Origin: UBA2210 sp036825195
GTDB lineage: Bacteria; Desulfobacterota; Syntrophia; Syntrophales; UBA2210
Length of the DNA: 64,000 nucleotides
Reading direction: 5' to 3'
Assembly (NCBI GenBank): GCA_036825195.1
Contig: DAISYQ010000003.1
Location: 100,476 to 164,475, forward strand
Below the pieces are notes generated by a model. It made no database searches. It had not been told where the DNA came from and was given only the letters and a program-made list of their open reading frames with translations. The position numbers and the translations under genes were made by a program. This document shows positions 1 through 8,566 of the stretch, piece after piece. Within the stretch, counting starts at the first letter, position 1. Each line of letters begins with the position of its first letter.

Positions 1-165
1 GACAGTCTGATTATGAAAGGACTCGTGGGCAGCGTCGACGGAAGGGTCATGATTATGGACGAGGTCAGAGGAAACAGTGATGACTGGGAAGATGTGGGGA
101 GCACACTTGCGGAGAATATCCTGTCCAGAGGCGGGCAAGCCATTCTGGATGATGTATATGCGTAG
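1..165 (+). CDS. hemC: Hydroxymethylbilane synthase (porphobilinogen deaminase), C-terminal fragment
   Basis: The last 54 codons of a gene that enters from the left edge and stops with TAG at 163. The fragment matches the C-terminal domain of HemC: a strand ending in GLVGSVDG, a DEVRG turn, then an LAENILSRGGQAIL helix that resembles the usual LAEELLxxGAxxIL ending. HemC polymerises four porphobilinogens into hydroxymethylbilane in the cytoplasm. It sits 32 bases ahead of the CobA-HemD fusion, which uses its product, so the two are almost certainly cotranscribed. The catalytic and dipyrromethane-cofactor parts lie outside the window, so the call rests on the tail sequence plus context. Confidence 0.85.
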   Translation, partial: DSLIMKGLVGSVDGRVMIMDEVRGNSDDWEDVGSTLAENILSRGGQAILDDVYA

Positions 166-197
166 GGCGGTGCCATAGGGGAAGCAAGAGGCCTGAT

Positions 198-1718
198 ATG
201 GAAAAACAGGGGACGGTATATATCATAGGCGCCGGTCCGGGCGATCCGGGCCTTATAACGATGAAGGGAATAGCGTGTCTGCATAAGGCCGATGTGGTAG
301 TGTATGACTATCTCGTGGGAAAGGAGATACTGCGACACGCCGGAAAGGGCGCACGCCTTGTCTATGCCGGAAAGATAGGGGGGAATCACAGTGTATCCCA
401 GGAGAATCTGAACCGGATGCTTGCGGAAGAGGCCCTGAAGGGCCTGACCGTGGCCAGGCTAAAGGGGGGAGACCCGTTTATCTTTGGTAGGGGCGGAGAA
501 GAGGCCGAATTCCTTCAAAAGGCGGGAGTGCCGTTCGAAGTGGTGCCCGGTGTAACATCTGCAATATCCGTTCCGGCATATGCCGGGATACCCCTCACGC
601 ACCGGGAATTTACTTCAACCGTTGCCTTTATAACGGGGCATGAAGATCCCGGCAAAGATGAAAGCCGCATCGACTGGAAAAAGATAGCAACCATTGAAAC
701 CCTCGTATTCCTGATGGGTGTAAAAAACCTCTCCTCCATTGCCTCCAACCTCATGAAGAACGGCAGGAGCCCCTATACCCCTGCAGCGTTAATCCGGTGG
801 GGAACCACCCCGGATCAGGAGACCCTCACCGGAACCCTTGAAGGTATCGTTTCTCTGGCCGAAGAAAGGAACTTTTCACCTCCCGCCGTGTTTGTCGTGG
901 GTGATGTGGTCGGTCTGAGGGATCGACTTGGGTGGTTCGAGCAGAAACCCCTCTTCGGGAAGGGAATTGTTATTACACGGCCGGAGGAACAGGCAGAAGA
1001 GTTTGCGACCCTTCTGCAGAATGAAGGAGCACGGGTGGTCTCGTTCCCGACCATCAGGATCGTGCCGCCGGAGGATTACGACGATCTGGACCGGGCCATC
1101 GATTCCATCGATACATATCAGTGGATTGTGTTTACCAGTGCAAACGGCGTCTGGTACTTCTTTGACCGGTTCCGTAAACTGAGACATGATATACGGGATC
1201 TGAAGGGAATAAAGATCTGCACCATAGGCCCGGCCACACGGGACCGAGTCGAAGAATATCATATCCGGGTTGATCTGGTTCCCGAAGAGTATGTCTCCCA
1301 TGCGGTGGTTGAGGCGTTCAGGGGTATGGATATCGCGGGTACACGGGTGCTGCTGCCGAGAGCGGAAATTGCCGGCAGTATCATTCCCGACGGACTCAAG
1401 GACCTGGGTGCACAGGTGGATGTGGTAACCGCTTACCGGACGGTATCCTCCGGCGTGGATGGAAATTACCTGAAAGGGTTGATGGACAGCGGAAAAATCG
1501 ACGTGATCACCTTTACAAGTCCGTCGACAGTTACTAATTTCAGAGATATTATGCAAGACGAAACAATCATTCCGAATCACATTAAGATCGCGTGCATAGG
1601 GCCGGTAACGGAAGATGCATGCAGAAGAGCCGGACTCGGAGTCGATATCGTGCAGGGACCGTATTCGATTCCCGGTCTGGTGGATGCAATCAAGATGTAT
1701 TTCAGGCAGGGTGATTGA
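198..1718 (+). CDS. cobA-hemD: Fused uroporphyrinogen-III C-methyltransferase / uroporphyrinogen-III synthase
   Basis: A 506-residue two-domain cytoplasmic enzyme. Residues 1-245 are a SUMT (CobA) methyltransferase: GAGPGDPG at 11-18, the GGDPFIFGRGG signature near 90-100, and VVPGVTSA. From about residue 253 (GIVITRPEEQ) to the end is a HemD domain, with a TSANGVWYFF segment and a C-terminal TFTSPSTVTNF. HemD closes hydroxymethylbilane to uroporphyrinogen III and CobA methylates it twice to precorrin-2, so the fusion passes its product directly toward siroheme. The fusion is common in clostridia and anaerobic deltaproteobacteria. The ATG at 198 follows AGCAAGAGG. ahbC begins two bases after the stop. 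Confidence 0.95.
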   Translation: MEKQGTVYIIGAGPGDPGLITMKGIACLHKADVVVYDYLVGKEILRHAGKGARLVYAGKIGGNHSVSQENLNRMLAEEALKGLTVARLKGGDPFIFGRGGEEAEFLQKAGVPFEVVPGVTSAISVPAYAGIPLTHREFTSTVAFITGHEDPGKDESRIDWKKIATIETLVFLMGVKNLSSIASNLMKNGRSPYTPAALIRWGTTPDQETLTGTLEGIVSLAEERNFSPPAVFVVGDVVGLRDRLGWFEQKPLFGKGIVITRPEEQAEEFATLLQNEGARVVSFPTIRIVPPEDYDDLDRAIDSIDTYQWIVFTSANGVWYFFDRFRKLRHDIRDLKGIKICTIGPATRDRVEEYHIRVDLVPEEYVSHAVVEAFRGMDIAGTRVLLPRAEIAGSIIPDGLKDLGAQVDVVTAYRTVSSGVDGNYLKGLMDSGKIDVITFTSPSTVTNFRDIMQDETIIPNHIKIACIGPVTEDACRRAGLGVDIVQGPYSIPGLVDAIKMYFRQGD

Positions 1719-1719
1719 A

Positions 1720-2907
1720 ATGATAGGTATCTCGAAACTGTACTGCGGAGGGGTCGAGCCCTCCGATGTCCTCCGTTACGGAGGAGAATCCGAACGGCTT
1801 CCCTCGCATCTTCTGCAGTTTTCCCGCGACAAGCGTCCGGTTGTGGTCTGGAATGTCACCAGAAGATGCAACCTCAAGTGCGTTCATTGCTATTCAAGTT
1901 CCCAGGGCATACCATACAGCGGTGAACTGACCACGGCGGAGGGAAAGGCTCTGATATCGGACCTCGCCGCTTTCGGGTGCCCCGTAATTCTCTTCTCGGG
2001 GGGTGAGCCGCTGATCCGGGAAGATCTGCCGGAACTCGTCCAGTATGCCGTGGACAGCGGAATACGGGCGGTTATTTCAACAAACGGAACGCTTATCTCC
2101 AGAGAGAAGGCCGCCGTATTTGCCGGTATCGGCCTTTCCTATATGGGTATAAGCCTCGATGGGATCGGAGAGATTCACGACAGATTCAGGGGTGTACAAG
2201 GGGCCTTCGATGCCACGGTACGGGGGATCAGGAACTGTCAGGAAGCGGAGATCAAGGTAGGGATCCGCTTCACGATTACCGGAGAGAACAGCACCGAGAT
2301 CCCCGCCATATTTGACTTCATTGAAGAGCATGCGATTCCCCGGGCCTGTTTCTATCATCTGGTCTATTCGGGACGCGGTTCCTCGCTGGCCGATAATGAC
2401 CTATCGCACACCCGGACCCGTGAAGTCGTGGACCTGATCATGGACAGGACGCGCGATCTCTTCGACCGGAGCATGTCGAAAGAGATCCTGACCGTGGACA
2501 ACCACGCCGATGGGCCTTATATCTATATGCGGCTGCTCCGGGAGGATCCCAGGCGGGCCGCCCAGGTCTTGGAACTGCTCAGGATGAATGAGGGAAACAA
2601 TTCCGGACGGGGGATCGGTTGTGTGAGCTGGGACGGTGAGGTTTATGCGGATCAGTTCTGGCGGGAGAAATCATTCGGAAATGTGAGAGAGCGCCCCTTC
2701 AGCGATATATGGACGGATACCTCCAACGAACTGATGACACAATTGAAGGACAAAAAGGTGTACGTACAGGGGCGATGTGCACAGTGCAGGTGGCTCAATG
2801 TGTGCGGTGGTAATTTCCGCGCACGGGCAGAGGCGGTAACGGGCGACGTATGGGCGCCCGATCCGGCATGCTACCTTACTGATGAGGAGATAAGGAGTAA
2901 TATATGA
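1720..2907 (+). CDS. ahbC: 12,18-didecarboxysiroheme deacetylase (radical SAM)
   Basis: A 395-residue radical SAM protein. The N-terminus MIGISKLYCGGVEPSD and PVVVWNVTRRCNLKC are typical of AhbC. The radical-SAM cluster ligands are C50, C54 and C57 (CNLKCVHC), and FSGGEP is the SAM-binding GGE motif. The C-terminal SPASM-like region holds GCVSWDGEVYADQFW and CAQCRWLNVCGGN, which probably bind a second 4Fe-4S cluster. In the alternative heme route AhbC removes two acetate side chains from didecarboxysiroheme to give Fe-coproporphyrin III. I chose the ATG at 1720, directly after the cobA-hemD stop; an upstream extension to 1615 would overlap that gene and lacks family resemblance. AhbD is the close relative; the N-terminus and WREKSFGN favour AhbC. 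Confidence 0.88.
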   Translation: MIGISKLYCGGVEPSDVLRYGGESERLPSHLLQFSRDKRPVVVWNVTRRCNLKCVHCYSSSQGIPYSGELTTAEGKALISDLAAFGCPVILFSGGEPLIREDLPELVQYAVDSGIRAVISTNGTLISREKAAVFAGIGLSYMGISLDGIGEIHDRFRGVQGAFDATVRGIRNCQEAEIKVGIRFTITGENSTEIPAIFDFIEEHAIPRACFYHLVYSGRGSSLADNDLSHTRTREVVDLIMDRTRDLFDRSMSKEILTVDNHADGPYIYMRLLREDPRRAAQVLELLRMNEGNNSGRGIGCVSWDGEVYADQFWREKSFGNVRERPFSDIWTDTSNELMTQLKDKKVYVQGRCAQCRWLNVCGGNFRARAEAVTGDVWAPDPACYLTDEEIRSNI

Positions 2908-3905
2908 ATTTTCCCGAATACCGTCCGAGGAGGCTGCGAAAGAACGAGAACTTTCGCAGGATGATCCGTGAGACAGCGCTGTCGATCGATGATTTTGTCT
3001 GTCCGCTTTTTGTGACCCACGGCAATGGAGTGAGGAATCCCATCTCTTCCATGCCGGGAAATATTCAGATGTCGATCGATACTCTTATGGAGGAAGTGAA
3101 GAAAATACACGGTATGGGTATCCCCGCGATCATGCTTTTCGGTATCCCCGACTCGAAGGATGAACTGGGCTCCGGCGCCTATGCCGAGGATGGGATTATT
3201 CAGAGGGCGGTCAGAAAGATCAAGGATGAAGTTGACGACATCCTCGTCATTACGGATGTGTGTCTCTGCGAATATACGGCCCACGGCCACTGCGGGATAC
3301 TTGAAGGCAGTGAGGTGGATAACGATGCCACACTGGAACTGATCGGACAAACGGCACTGTCGCACGTTCGCGCGGGGTCCGATATGGTTGCGCCGTCCGG
3401 CATGATGGACGGACAGGTCGGCGTTGTGCGGGCAATGCTTGATGATGAGGGGTACGGGGATGTCCCCATTATGGCATATTCGGCGAAATATGCGTCATGC
3501 TTCTACGACCCCTTCCGGGAAGCCGCCGAGGGGGCGCCGCAGTTCGGCGACAGAAGATCGTATCAGATGGATCCGCCCAACAGCAGTGAGGCGATGAGAG
3601 AGATAGCCCTCGATGTCGAAGAGGGGGCCGACATTATCATGGTGAAACCGGCCCTTCCCTATCTCGATATTATACGAAGGGCGAGAGATACCTTTGACCT
3701 GCCTATAGCGGCCTACAACGTCAGCGGCGAATTCGCCATGATAAAAGCTGCGGACAGATTAGGGTGGCTCGACGGCAGAAAGGCTATGATGGAATCCCTC
3801 ATGTCGATAAAGAGGGCGGGGGCGGATATTATCATTACCTATTTTGCACAGGAGGCGGCCGAACTGCTGAGACAGGAGTCTCTAGTATGGCCGGGTCACC
3901 GGTAA
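2904..3905 (+). CDS. hemB: Delta-aminolevulinic acid dehydratase (porphobilinogen synthase)
   Basis: A 333-residue TIM-barrel enzyme that condenses two 5-aminolevulinates into porphobilinogen. The Schiff-base lysines are K195 (MAYSAKYAS) and K248 (MVKPALPYLDII). The metal loop DVCLCEYTAHGHC supplies C120, C122 and C130, the zinc-dependent type as in animals and yeast, not the magnesium-only aspartate type. The ATG overlaps the ahbC stop by 4 bases (ATGA), a sign of translational coupling. Its position between ahbC and ahbD fits a dedicated heme/siroheme operon. Length is normal for the family. Confidence 0.97.
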   Translation: MNFPEYRPRRLRKNENFRRMIRETALSIDDFVCPLFVTHGNGVRNPISSMPGNIQMSIDTLMEEVKKIHGMGIPAIMLFGIPDSKDELGSGAYAEDGIIQRAVRKIKDEVDDILVITDVCLCEYTAHGHCGILEGSEVDNDATLELIGQTALSHVRAGSDMVAPSGMMDGQVGVVRAMLDDEGYGDVPIMAYSAKYASCFYDPFREAAEGAPQFGDRRSYQMDPPNSSEAMREIALDVEEGADIIMVKPALPYLDIIRRARDTFDLPIAAYNVSGEFAMIKAADRLGWLDGRKAMMESLMSIKRAGADIIITYFAQEAAELLRQESLVWPGHR

Positions 3906-4993
3906 TGGCTTCTACACAATCCTTTATTCTTCCCCATACGCTTCGCATGGTTGCGTGGGAGGTCACCCGTGGGTGCAATCTCTCCTGTGCACACTGTCGG
4001 GCGTCGTCGAAGTACGGTCCATACGAGGGGGAGCTTGACACCGGGCAGTGTCTGAGGCTTCTTGATGATATCGCCGCTTTCAGCTCACCCATCGTTATCC
4101 TCACCGGCGGCGAACCCTATTTCCGCGACGATATCTTTGATATTGCCTCCTATGGGGAGAAAAAAGGTCTCCGTATGGTCCTCGCGACGAACGGCACTCT
4201 TGTGACGGATGAGATTGCGCACAAGACCCTGGATGCCGGGATCAAGAGGGTCAGCATCAGCATCGACGGTCCCGATGCCCGAAGCCACGACTCCTTTCGC
4301 GGCGTGCCCGGTGCCTTTGAGTTGGCGATGTCAGGCATTGAGGCCTTTAAACGGGCCGGGGTGGAGTTTCAGATCAACACAACCATCACCCGGCTCAACC
4401 TGGACCGTATGGAAGAGATATTCGATCTAACGATTGCATTGGATGCCGCCGCCCACCATATCTTCCTGCTGGTGCCGACGGGGCGTGGCAGAGAAATGGC
4501 TGACCAGGAGATCTTACCCGAAGAGTACGAGAGGACCTTGGGCTGGTTCTACGAAAAGGGCTTTACCTCACCGATTCAGCTCAAGGCCACCTGTGCTCCG
4601 CAATACTACCGGATCTTCCATCAAAGAAAAAAAGAAAGGGATACAAAACCGAAAGAGGCCAAAACCGCTCTCCATTCCATGACAAGAGGGTGCATGGGGG
4701 GCAGCTCATTCTGTTTCATCTCCCATACCGGACAGGTGCAACCCTGTGGATTCCTCGAGATCGACTGCGGACAGCTCAAGGAGGAAAGATTCGAAGATAT
4801 CTGGGAGCGTTCCAGGATATTCAATGAGCTCAGAGACCTGAGCAACTATGGAGGGAAGTGCGGTCGCTGCGAATTTCTGAAGGTATGCGGGGGATGTCGT
4901 GCCCGTGCTTTTGAAATTTCAGGGGATTACCTTGCTGAAGAGCCCTTCTGTATGTATAACCCGGGGAAAGGCGGCACCATTTCGGCTGTCTGA
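3887..4993 (+). CDS. ahbD: Heme synthase of the siroheme route (Fe-coproporphyrin III decarboxylase, radical SAM)
   Basis: A radical SAM/SPASM protein of 368 residues. C30, C34 and C37 (CNLSCAHC) bind the SAM cluster; VILTGGEP carries the GGE motif; the C-terminus has CMGGSSFCFI, QPCGFLEIDC and CGRCEFLKVCGGCRAR, a SPASM-type auxiliary cluster set. AhbD oxidatively decarboxylates two propionates of Fe-coproporphyrin III to give protoheme, the last step of the alternative heme pathway. I chose the ATG at 3887, which has GGAG 8 bases upstream; the ATG at 3905, overlapping the hemB stop, is a weaker option. It ends 14 bases from a convergent gene. The related ahbC lies two genes upstream. Confidence 0.87.
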   Translation: MAGSPVMASTQSFILPHTLRMVAWEVTRGCNLSCAHCRASSKYGPYEGELDTGQCLRLLDDIAAFSSPIVILTGGEPYFRDDIFDIASYGEKKGLRMVLATNGTLVTDEIAHKTLDAGIKRVSISIDGPDARSHDSFRGVPGAFELAMSGIEAFKRAGVEFQINTTITRLNLDRMEEIFDLTIALDAAAHHIFLLVPTGRGREMADQEILPEEYERTLGWFYEKGFTSPIQLKATCAPQYYRIFHQRKKERDTKPKEAKTALHSMTRGCMGGSSFCFISHTGQVQPCGFLEIDCGQLKEERFEDIWERSRIFNELRDLSNYGGKCGRCEFLKVCGGCRARAFEISGDYLAEEPFCMYNPGKGGTISAV

Positions 4994-5007
4994 TTGATAT
5001 CGTGAGA

Positions 5008-6252
5008 TCAGGCGTCCTGTGCTGATCGAGACAGAATGGTTATCATGGCGAGGAGTATATAAAAGTTGTATGCGGCCGCGCCATGAAGAATCGAACCAAA
5101 GAATCCCGCGACCAGCATGCCGGTGAATGAGGCCAGCAAATAAGCCCCCCACCGTCTGATATGTTTCTCTCGACGGATCAGGATCGATCGGCTGATCTGA
5201 ACGGTTCTCAAAATGATGAAACCAAAGAGGATCAGACCCACAAGTCCGAGCCGTACCATAATATCAAAAAAGAACCCGTGAGGGGACGATGCCGGGTCAC
5301 TCATTCTCAGTTCGAGAGGGATTTTGGGATTGTACTTGTCCCACATATGTTTTTCAAACGTCTCCATTCCGAATCCGACTCCGGCAATCGGATAGTCCTT
5401 GAAGATCTCCACACAGGTATAGTAGATGCCGATCCGAAGATCCTTGGAAAGCTCCTCCGGTTGAAGACGCTTCAGATGCGGCGAAAAGATGTACAGACTC
5501 CCCGCGGCCAGAGATAGTATCACGATCGATGCGATAATCCTTATTTTGCGTCCACTGTGTGAAACAAAGAGGACACCGGCGGAAACAACGAGTGCTATCA
5601 GTGCGGCTCTCGAGAACGATAGGAGCGTCGCCATGAATGTTCCCGCAAAGGACAGGGAAAGAAGAATCCTTCCGGGCCATCGCTTTTCCCGTGTGAGAAA
5701 ATACAGCGACAAGAAAGCGGCGAACAGATTCAGGATAGCGCTCGAATTAATCGGGGCGCGCTCTGCCGGGATCAACCGTTCCGCGAGAGGATTACCCATG
5801 AGAAGATAAAAATGTATCATACCCTTGAGGGCGAAGATGAAGGTGGAGATGATGACAATCCAGGTCAATATTGTGAGCCGTTTCTCCGAATTGAAGACAT
5901 TGATTATCACATAGTAGAGCACAATATATTTCACCAGATGGGCATAAAAATCATGCATGCTGTTTTGGGTATCAATTGCCCAGAAGATACTCGCACCTGC
6001 CCAGAGGATGTACAGGACGAAGGGAACGGTTAACGGTGACCGCAATGAAAATACGATCTTTTTCCTGATGATGAGGAAGATAAGGATAGCCAGGGTAAGG
6101 TAGAAGCATAGTTCCTTGGCGGAGGTCGTGTGGGGGAAAGGATTGAGGAATACGAACAATCCGACCAATACGAGAACGGCCTGATCGAGCAGGGCGAATA
6201 CCCCTTGCCGTGATATTACATTTTGATAGTGCTTGAATGTACGAAAGTCCAT
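5008..6252 (-). CDS. O-antigen ligase-like polytopic membrane protein (Wzy/WaaL family)
   Basis: A 414-residue inner-membrane protein with about ten or more hydrophobic segments and a long polar loop near residues 260-340 (GVGFGMETFEKHMWDKYNP, SSPHGFFFDIMVRLG). The loop pattern, with an arginine and histidine-containing stretch followed by a final pair of membrane helices, is typical of the O-antigen ligase/polymerase family (PF04932). These proteins transfer or polymerise lipid-linked polysaccharide in the periplasm. The gene starts 7 bases after the kinase-like gene in the same direction, so the pair is probably cotranscribed. Sequence alone does not say whether it is a ligase (WaaL) or polymerase (Wzy). 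Confidence 0.8.
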   Translation of the reverse strand: MDFRTFKHYQNVISRQGVFALLDQAVLVLVGLFVFLNPFPHTTSAKELCFYLTLAILIFLIIRKKIVFSLRSPLTVPFVLYILWAGASIFWAIDTQNSMHDFYAHLVKYIVLYYVIINVFNSEKRLTILTWIVIISTFIFALKGMIHFYLLMGNPLAERLIPAERAPINSSAILNLFAAFLSLYFLTREKRWPGRILLSLSFAGTFMATLLSFSRAALIALVVSAGVLFVSHSGRKIRIIASIVILSLAAGSLYIFSPHLKRLQPEELSKDLRIGIYYTCVEIFKDYPIAGVGFGMETFEKHMWDKYNPKIPLELRMSDPASSPHGFFFDIMVRLGLVGLILFGFIILRTVQISRSILIRREKHIRRWGAYLLASFTGMLVAGFFGSILHGAAAYNFYILLAMITILSRSAQDA

Positions 6253-6259
6253 GGATCAA

Positions 6260-7264
6260 CTAAAAGCACAGCTTATCGAGATTGTTTATTGAATATTCGA
6301 ATAGATTCATCCATAACTGAGCCGGTTCCTTCCCCCTCATGGAATATTTTATCCGGGCCTTATTGAGAAAGTGCAGGGGAAAGAGTGCTCGTCCGAGTTC
6401 AATGCTGAAACCGGTCTTTTGACAGTATTCGCGGACGGTCTCACCTATTAAGCCAGACAACCAGGTATTACCGAAATATGGCCGTATGACTCTTTGCCAT
6501 CGATCCCTGGGCGGTATCTTTAAATTGTGTATGTATTTGGACATGAAATAGAACAGGTCCAGGAACGGCAGACCCTTTTCCGCGGCTGTCTCCCAGTCGA
6601 TAATCTTTATCTGATTGTCTAGATCAATAAAGATATTTGTAGCCGAATAGTCTCCGTGCATGGGTGTCGTGATAGGAGATCCTCCCATTATGGTGCTGAT
6701 TTCTTCCAGCAGTCGTGCAAGTGCGGTCCTGTTTTGATCGGAACCGAACCCGTCATAAAAGGACAGGAAGGGATCGATGATTCCACGTCTGAATTCGGCG
6801 GAAGATGGTTCGTTTCGGACAGAGGTATGCAGTTTTGTAATAAACTCCAAAGAACGGGAAAAGTTGTTGGCCATGGTCTGTTTCTGAAAGTGCAGGATCG
6901 GGCTTCTACTCAGAGAGGCGAGTATCCTTTCTCCGTGACAGGCCTTTTGTATCATGATGTCGTGGCCTGCAAGGCTCCCGAGATGAACCGGCAGCGGCAG
7001 GTACGGGACCAATTCCCGATACGACGCAAGGTTGTTGATCATGATGTATTCGTGTCTGAGCGATTCATCCCTATCCTTTTCCCGCATACTCTTCACGAAG
7101 AGAAGGGGCTCGGATTGTTCTTTGTCGAAAACGAGGAAATTTATCCTCCCCTTTCCCCATGGATTGCCGCCGACCTTGAAAAAAGCCAGGTCACTTCCCG
7201 CGCCGGAGGGTAGATCCAACTCTTTCCGGTGTCCGTTTATATAGTGTGCAATGGTATGAATCAT
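6260..7264 (-). CDS. Aminoglycoside-phosphotransferase-fold kinase of an envelope gene group
   Basis: A 334-residue protein with the APH/choline-kinase fold. HGDYSATN at 203-210 is the Brenner-type catalytic loop (aspartate base, asparagine metal ligand) and IDWE at 222-225 is the DFG-equivalent metal site. LLFVKSM at 54-60 probably gives the ATP-binding lysine. Between an O-antigen ligase-like gene and a methyltransferase, a sugar, lipid or polyprenol-linked substrate is more likely than an antibiotic. The start at 7264 has AGGCGG just upstream. The substrate is unknown. Confidence 0.75.
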   Translation of the reverse strand: MIHTIAHYINGHRKELDLPSGAGSDLAFFKVGGNPWGKGRINFLVFDKEQSEPLLFVKSMREKDRDESLRHEYIMINNLASYRELVPYLPLPVHLGSLAGHDIMIQKACHGERILASLSRSPILHFQKQTMANNFSRSLEFITKLHTSVRNEPSSAEFRRGIIDPFLSFYDGFGSDQNRTALARLLEEISTIMGGSPITTPMHGDYSATNIFIDLDNQIKIIDWETAAEKGLPFLDLFYFMSKYIHNLKIPPRDRWQRVIRPYFGNTWLSGLIGETVREYCQKTGFSIELGRALFPLHFLNKARIKYSMRGKEPAQLWMNLFEYSINNLDKLCF

Positions 7265-7334
7265 CCGCCTGCTTTCCGAAGTAGTTCACGTGTTGAGTAT
7301 GGCGTAAAAAAGTATCTCCTTGAATATACAATGC

Positions 7335-8369
7335 CTATTTCTCACCGACGATGATGAAATTCGATACAAAATGTCTTTCAAGTCCGAATTTGTAGGCCCA
7401 CTTGAAAAACAGATATTCAAAGGTACTGGCCGTATGTTTTATAAAATGCTCCAGGTAGTATTCGAAGATATTCCTGTCTTTTTCCGCAAAGATATATTTG
7501 GGATCACGATAGTCCGGCCACACATAATAGAATTGGATATTACGGAACCCGCTTTCCTCCAGCATCTTCTTGTAATCATTGAAGGAGTATGTATATGTCC
7601 GGTATTGTTTCCTGCGCAGTATACGGGTGATGAGATTGGCCATGTATCGGGGGAGCAGTCCGGTGACATAGAGTTTGCTGTGATCCCGTTCTTTGTAGAA
7701 GAAATCAAATCCGTACCTGTTTTCAATCGCTATAAAGATATGCCCTCCAGGCTTCAACAATCCGTGGATTGTCCTCAGGGTCATTTCCTGCAGATCCCGT
7801 GGGTCCGTGTCATCTTCCCATTCCCCTATGTATTCGAAGACCCCATTCATCAAGATATAATCGAAGGATGGTTCTCTGAATGGCAGGTATAACGCGCTGG
7901 CATGGATGGGGGTAATATTGTCGAGGCCTTCGTTCTTCCTTCGTATATCCAGAAACCTGAGTCTGGGCAGAGTGGCATCAAGGGCATACACTTCCTTACA
8001 CCTCTTTGCCAGCGGGATGGTTAATGAACCCGGTCCGCATCCGATATCAAGGATAACATCCTTGTCCGTTACGTCCAGGAAGGAGAACCCGTCCGCCTTA
8101 TGATTCTTAAACGAGTTGAAGTAGGCCCACCGCCCCTTGATCTTTACAGAAGACAGATACTCCTGAATTTCTTCGTTTGTCTTCCCCGAGATATTCGAAA
8201 AGATCTCTTTCCATTTGTCCTGCGGGATATTGCCGTAGGAGTACCGATCATCGATGAATGAGATGAGGCCATATTTTCGCTCCCACGACGAGGAACAGCT
8301 CTCGCAATGTACCCGATCTTGTGTGACAGTCAATTGAGATTTGCAGGTGGGGCAATGTAAATCCAGCAT
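7335..8369 (-). CDS. Zinc-ribbon class I SAM-dependent methyltransferase
   Basis: A 344-residue protein. Residues 1-35 form a Trm112-like zinc ribbon with C6, C9, C22 and C25 (CPTC, CESC). A Rossmann methyltransferase domain follows, with DIGCGPG at 108-114 as motif I, acidic YALDAT as motif II and a YLPFREPSFDYI motif near the active site. The C-terminal 100 residues are tyrosine-rich and basic. This architecture recurs in surface-polysaccharide clusters, where it probably methylates a sugar or lipid intermediate; the neighbours here fit. The ribosome-binding site is weak. It could also be a small-molecule methyltransferase unrelated to polysaccharide. Confidence 0.75.
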   Translation of the reverse strand: MLDLHCPTCKSQLTVTQDRVHCESCSSSWERKYGLISFIDDRYSYGNIPQDKWKEIFSNISGKTNEEIQEYLSSVKIKGRWAYFNSFKNHKADGFSFLDVTDKDVILDIGCGPGSLTIPLAKRCKEVYALDATLPRLRFLDIRRKNEGLDNITPIHASALYLPFREPSFDYILMNGVFEYIGEWEDDTDPRDLQEMTLRTIHGLLKPGGHIFIAIENRYGFDFFYKERDHSKLYVTGLLPRYMANLITRILRRKQYRTYTYSFNDYKKMLEESGFRNIQFYYVWPDYRDPKYIFAEKDRNIFEYYLEHFIKHTASTFEYLFFKWAYKFGLERHFVSNFIIVGEK

Positions 8370-8431
8370 AAATAAAGGCCCTTTGTATCCATTCTTAATT
8401 CCTCGGGGGAACCTACAATAAAAAATTAATC

Positions 8432-8455
8432 AAATCCAGTAATTTCTGGTCAGGT
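8432..8455. repeat. Left copy of a 24-base imperfect direct repeat
   Basis: AAATCCAGTAATTTCTGGT followed by CAGGT. It matches the copy at 9600-9623 at 21 of 24 positions. The two lie about equally far outside the gene at 8567-9484 (some 110 bases from either end), with unrelated sequence between them and the gene. A further exact 10-mer (CCCTTTGTAT) precedes both copies, at 8379 and 9575. The function is unknown. Confidence 0.5.
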
Positions 8456-8566
8456 TGCTCAGGGTGAGTCCTTGGTCTTGTATTCTTTAAAGGTTTCGAC
8501 GGTTACATGATCGGGAAACTGTATCGAATGACGATCCGTGCCGCCACAATACACAATCCGAGGCTG

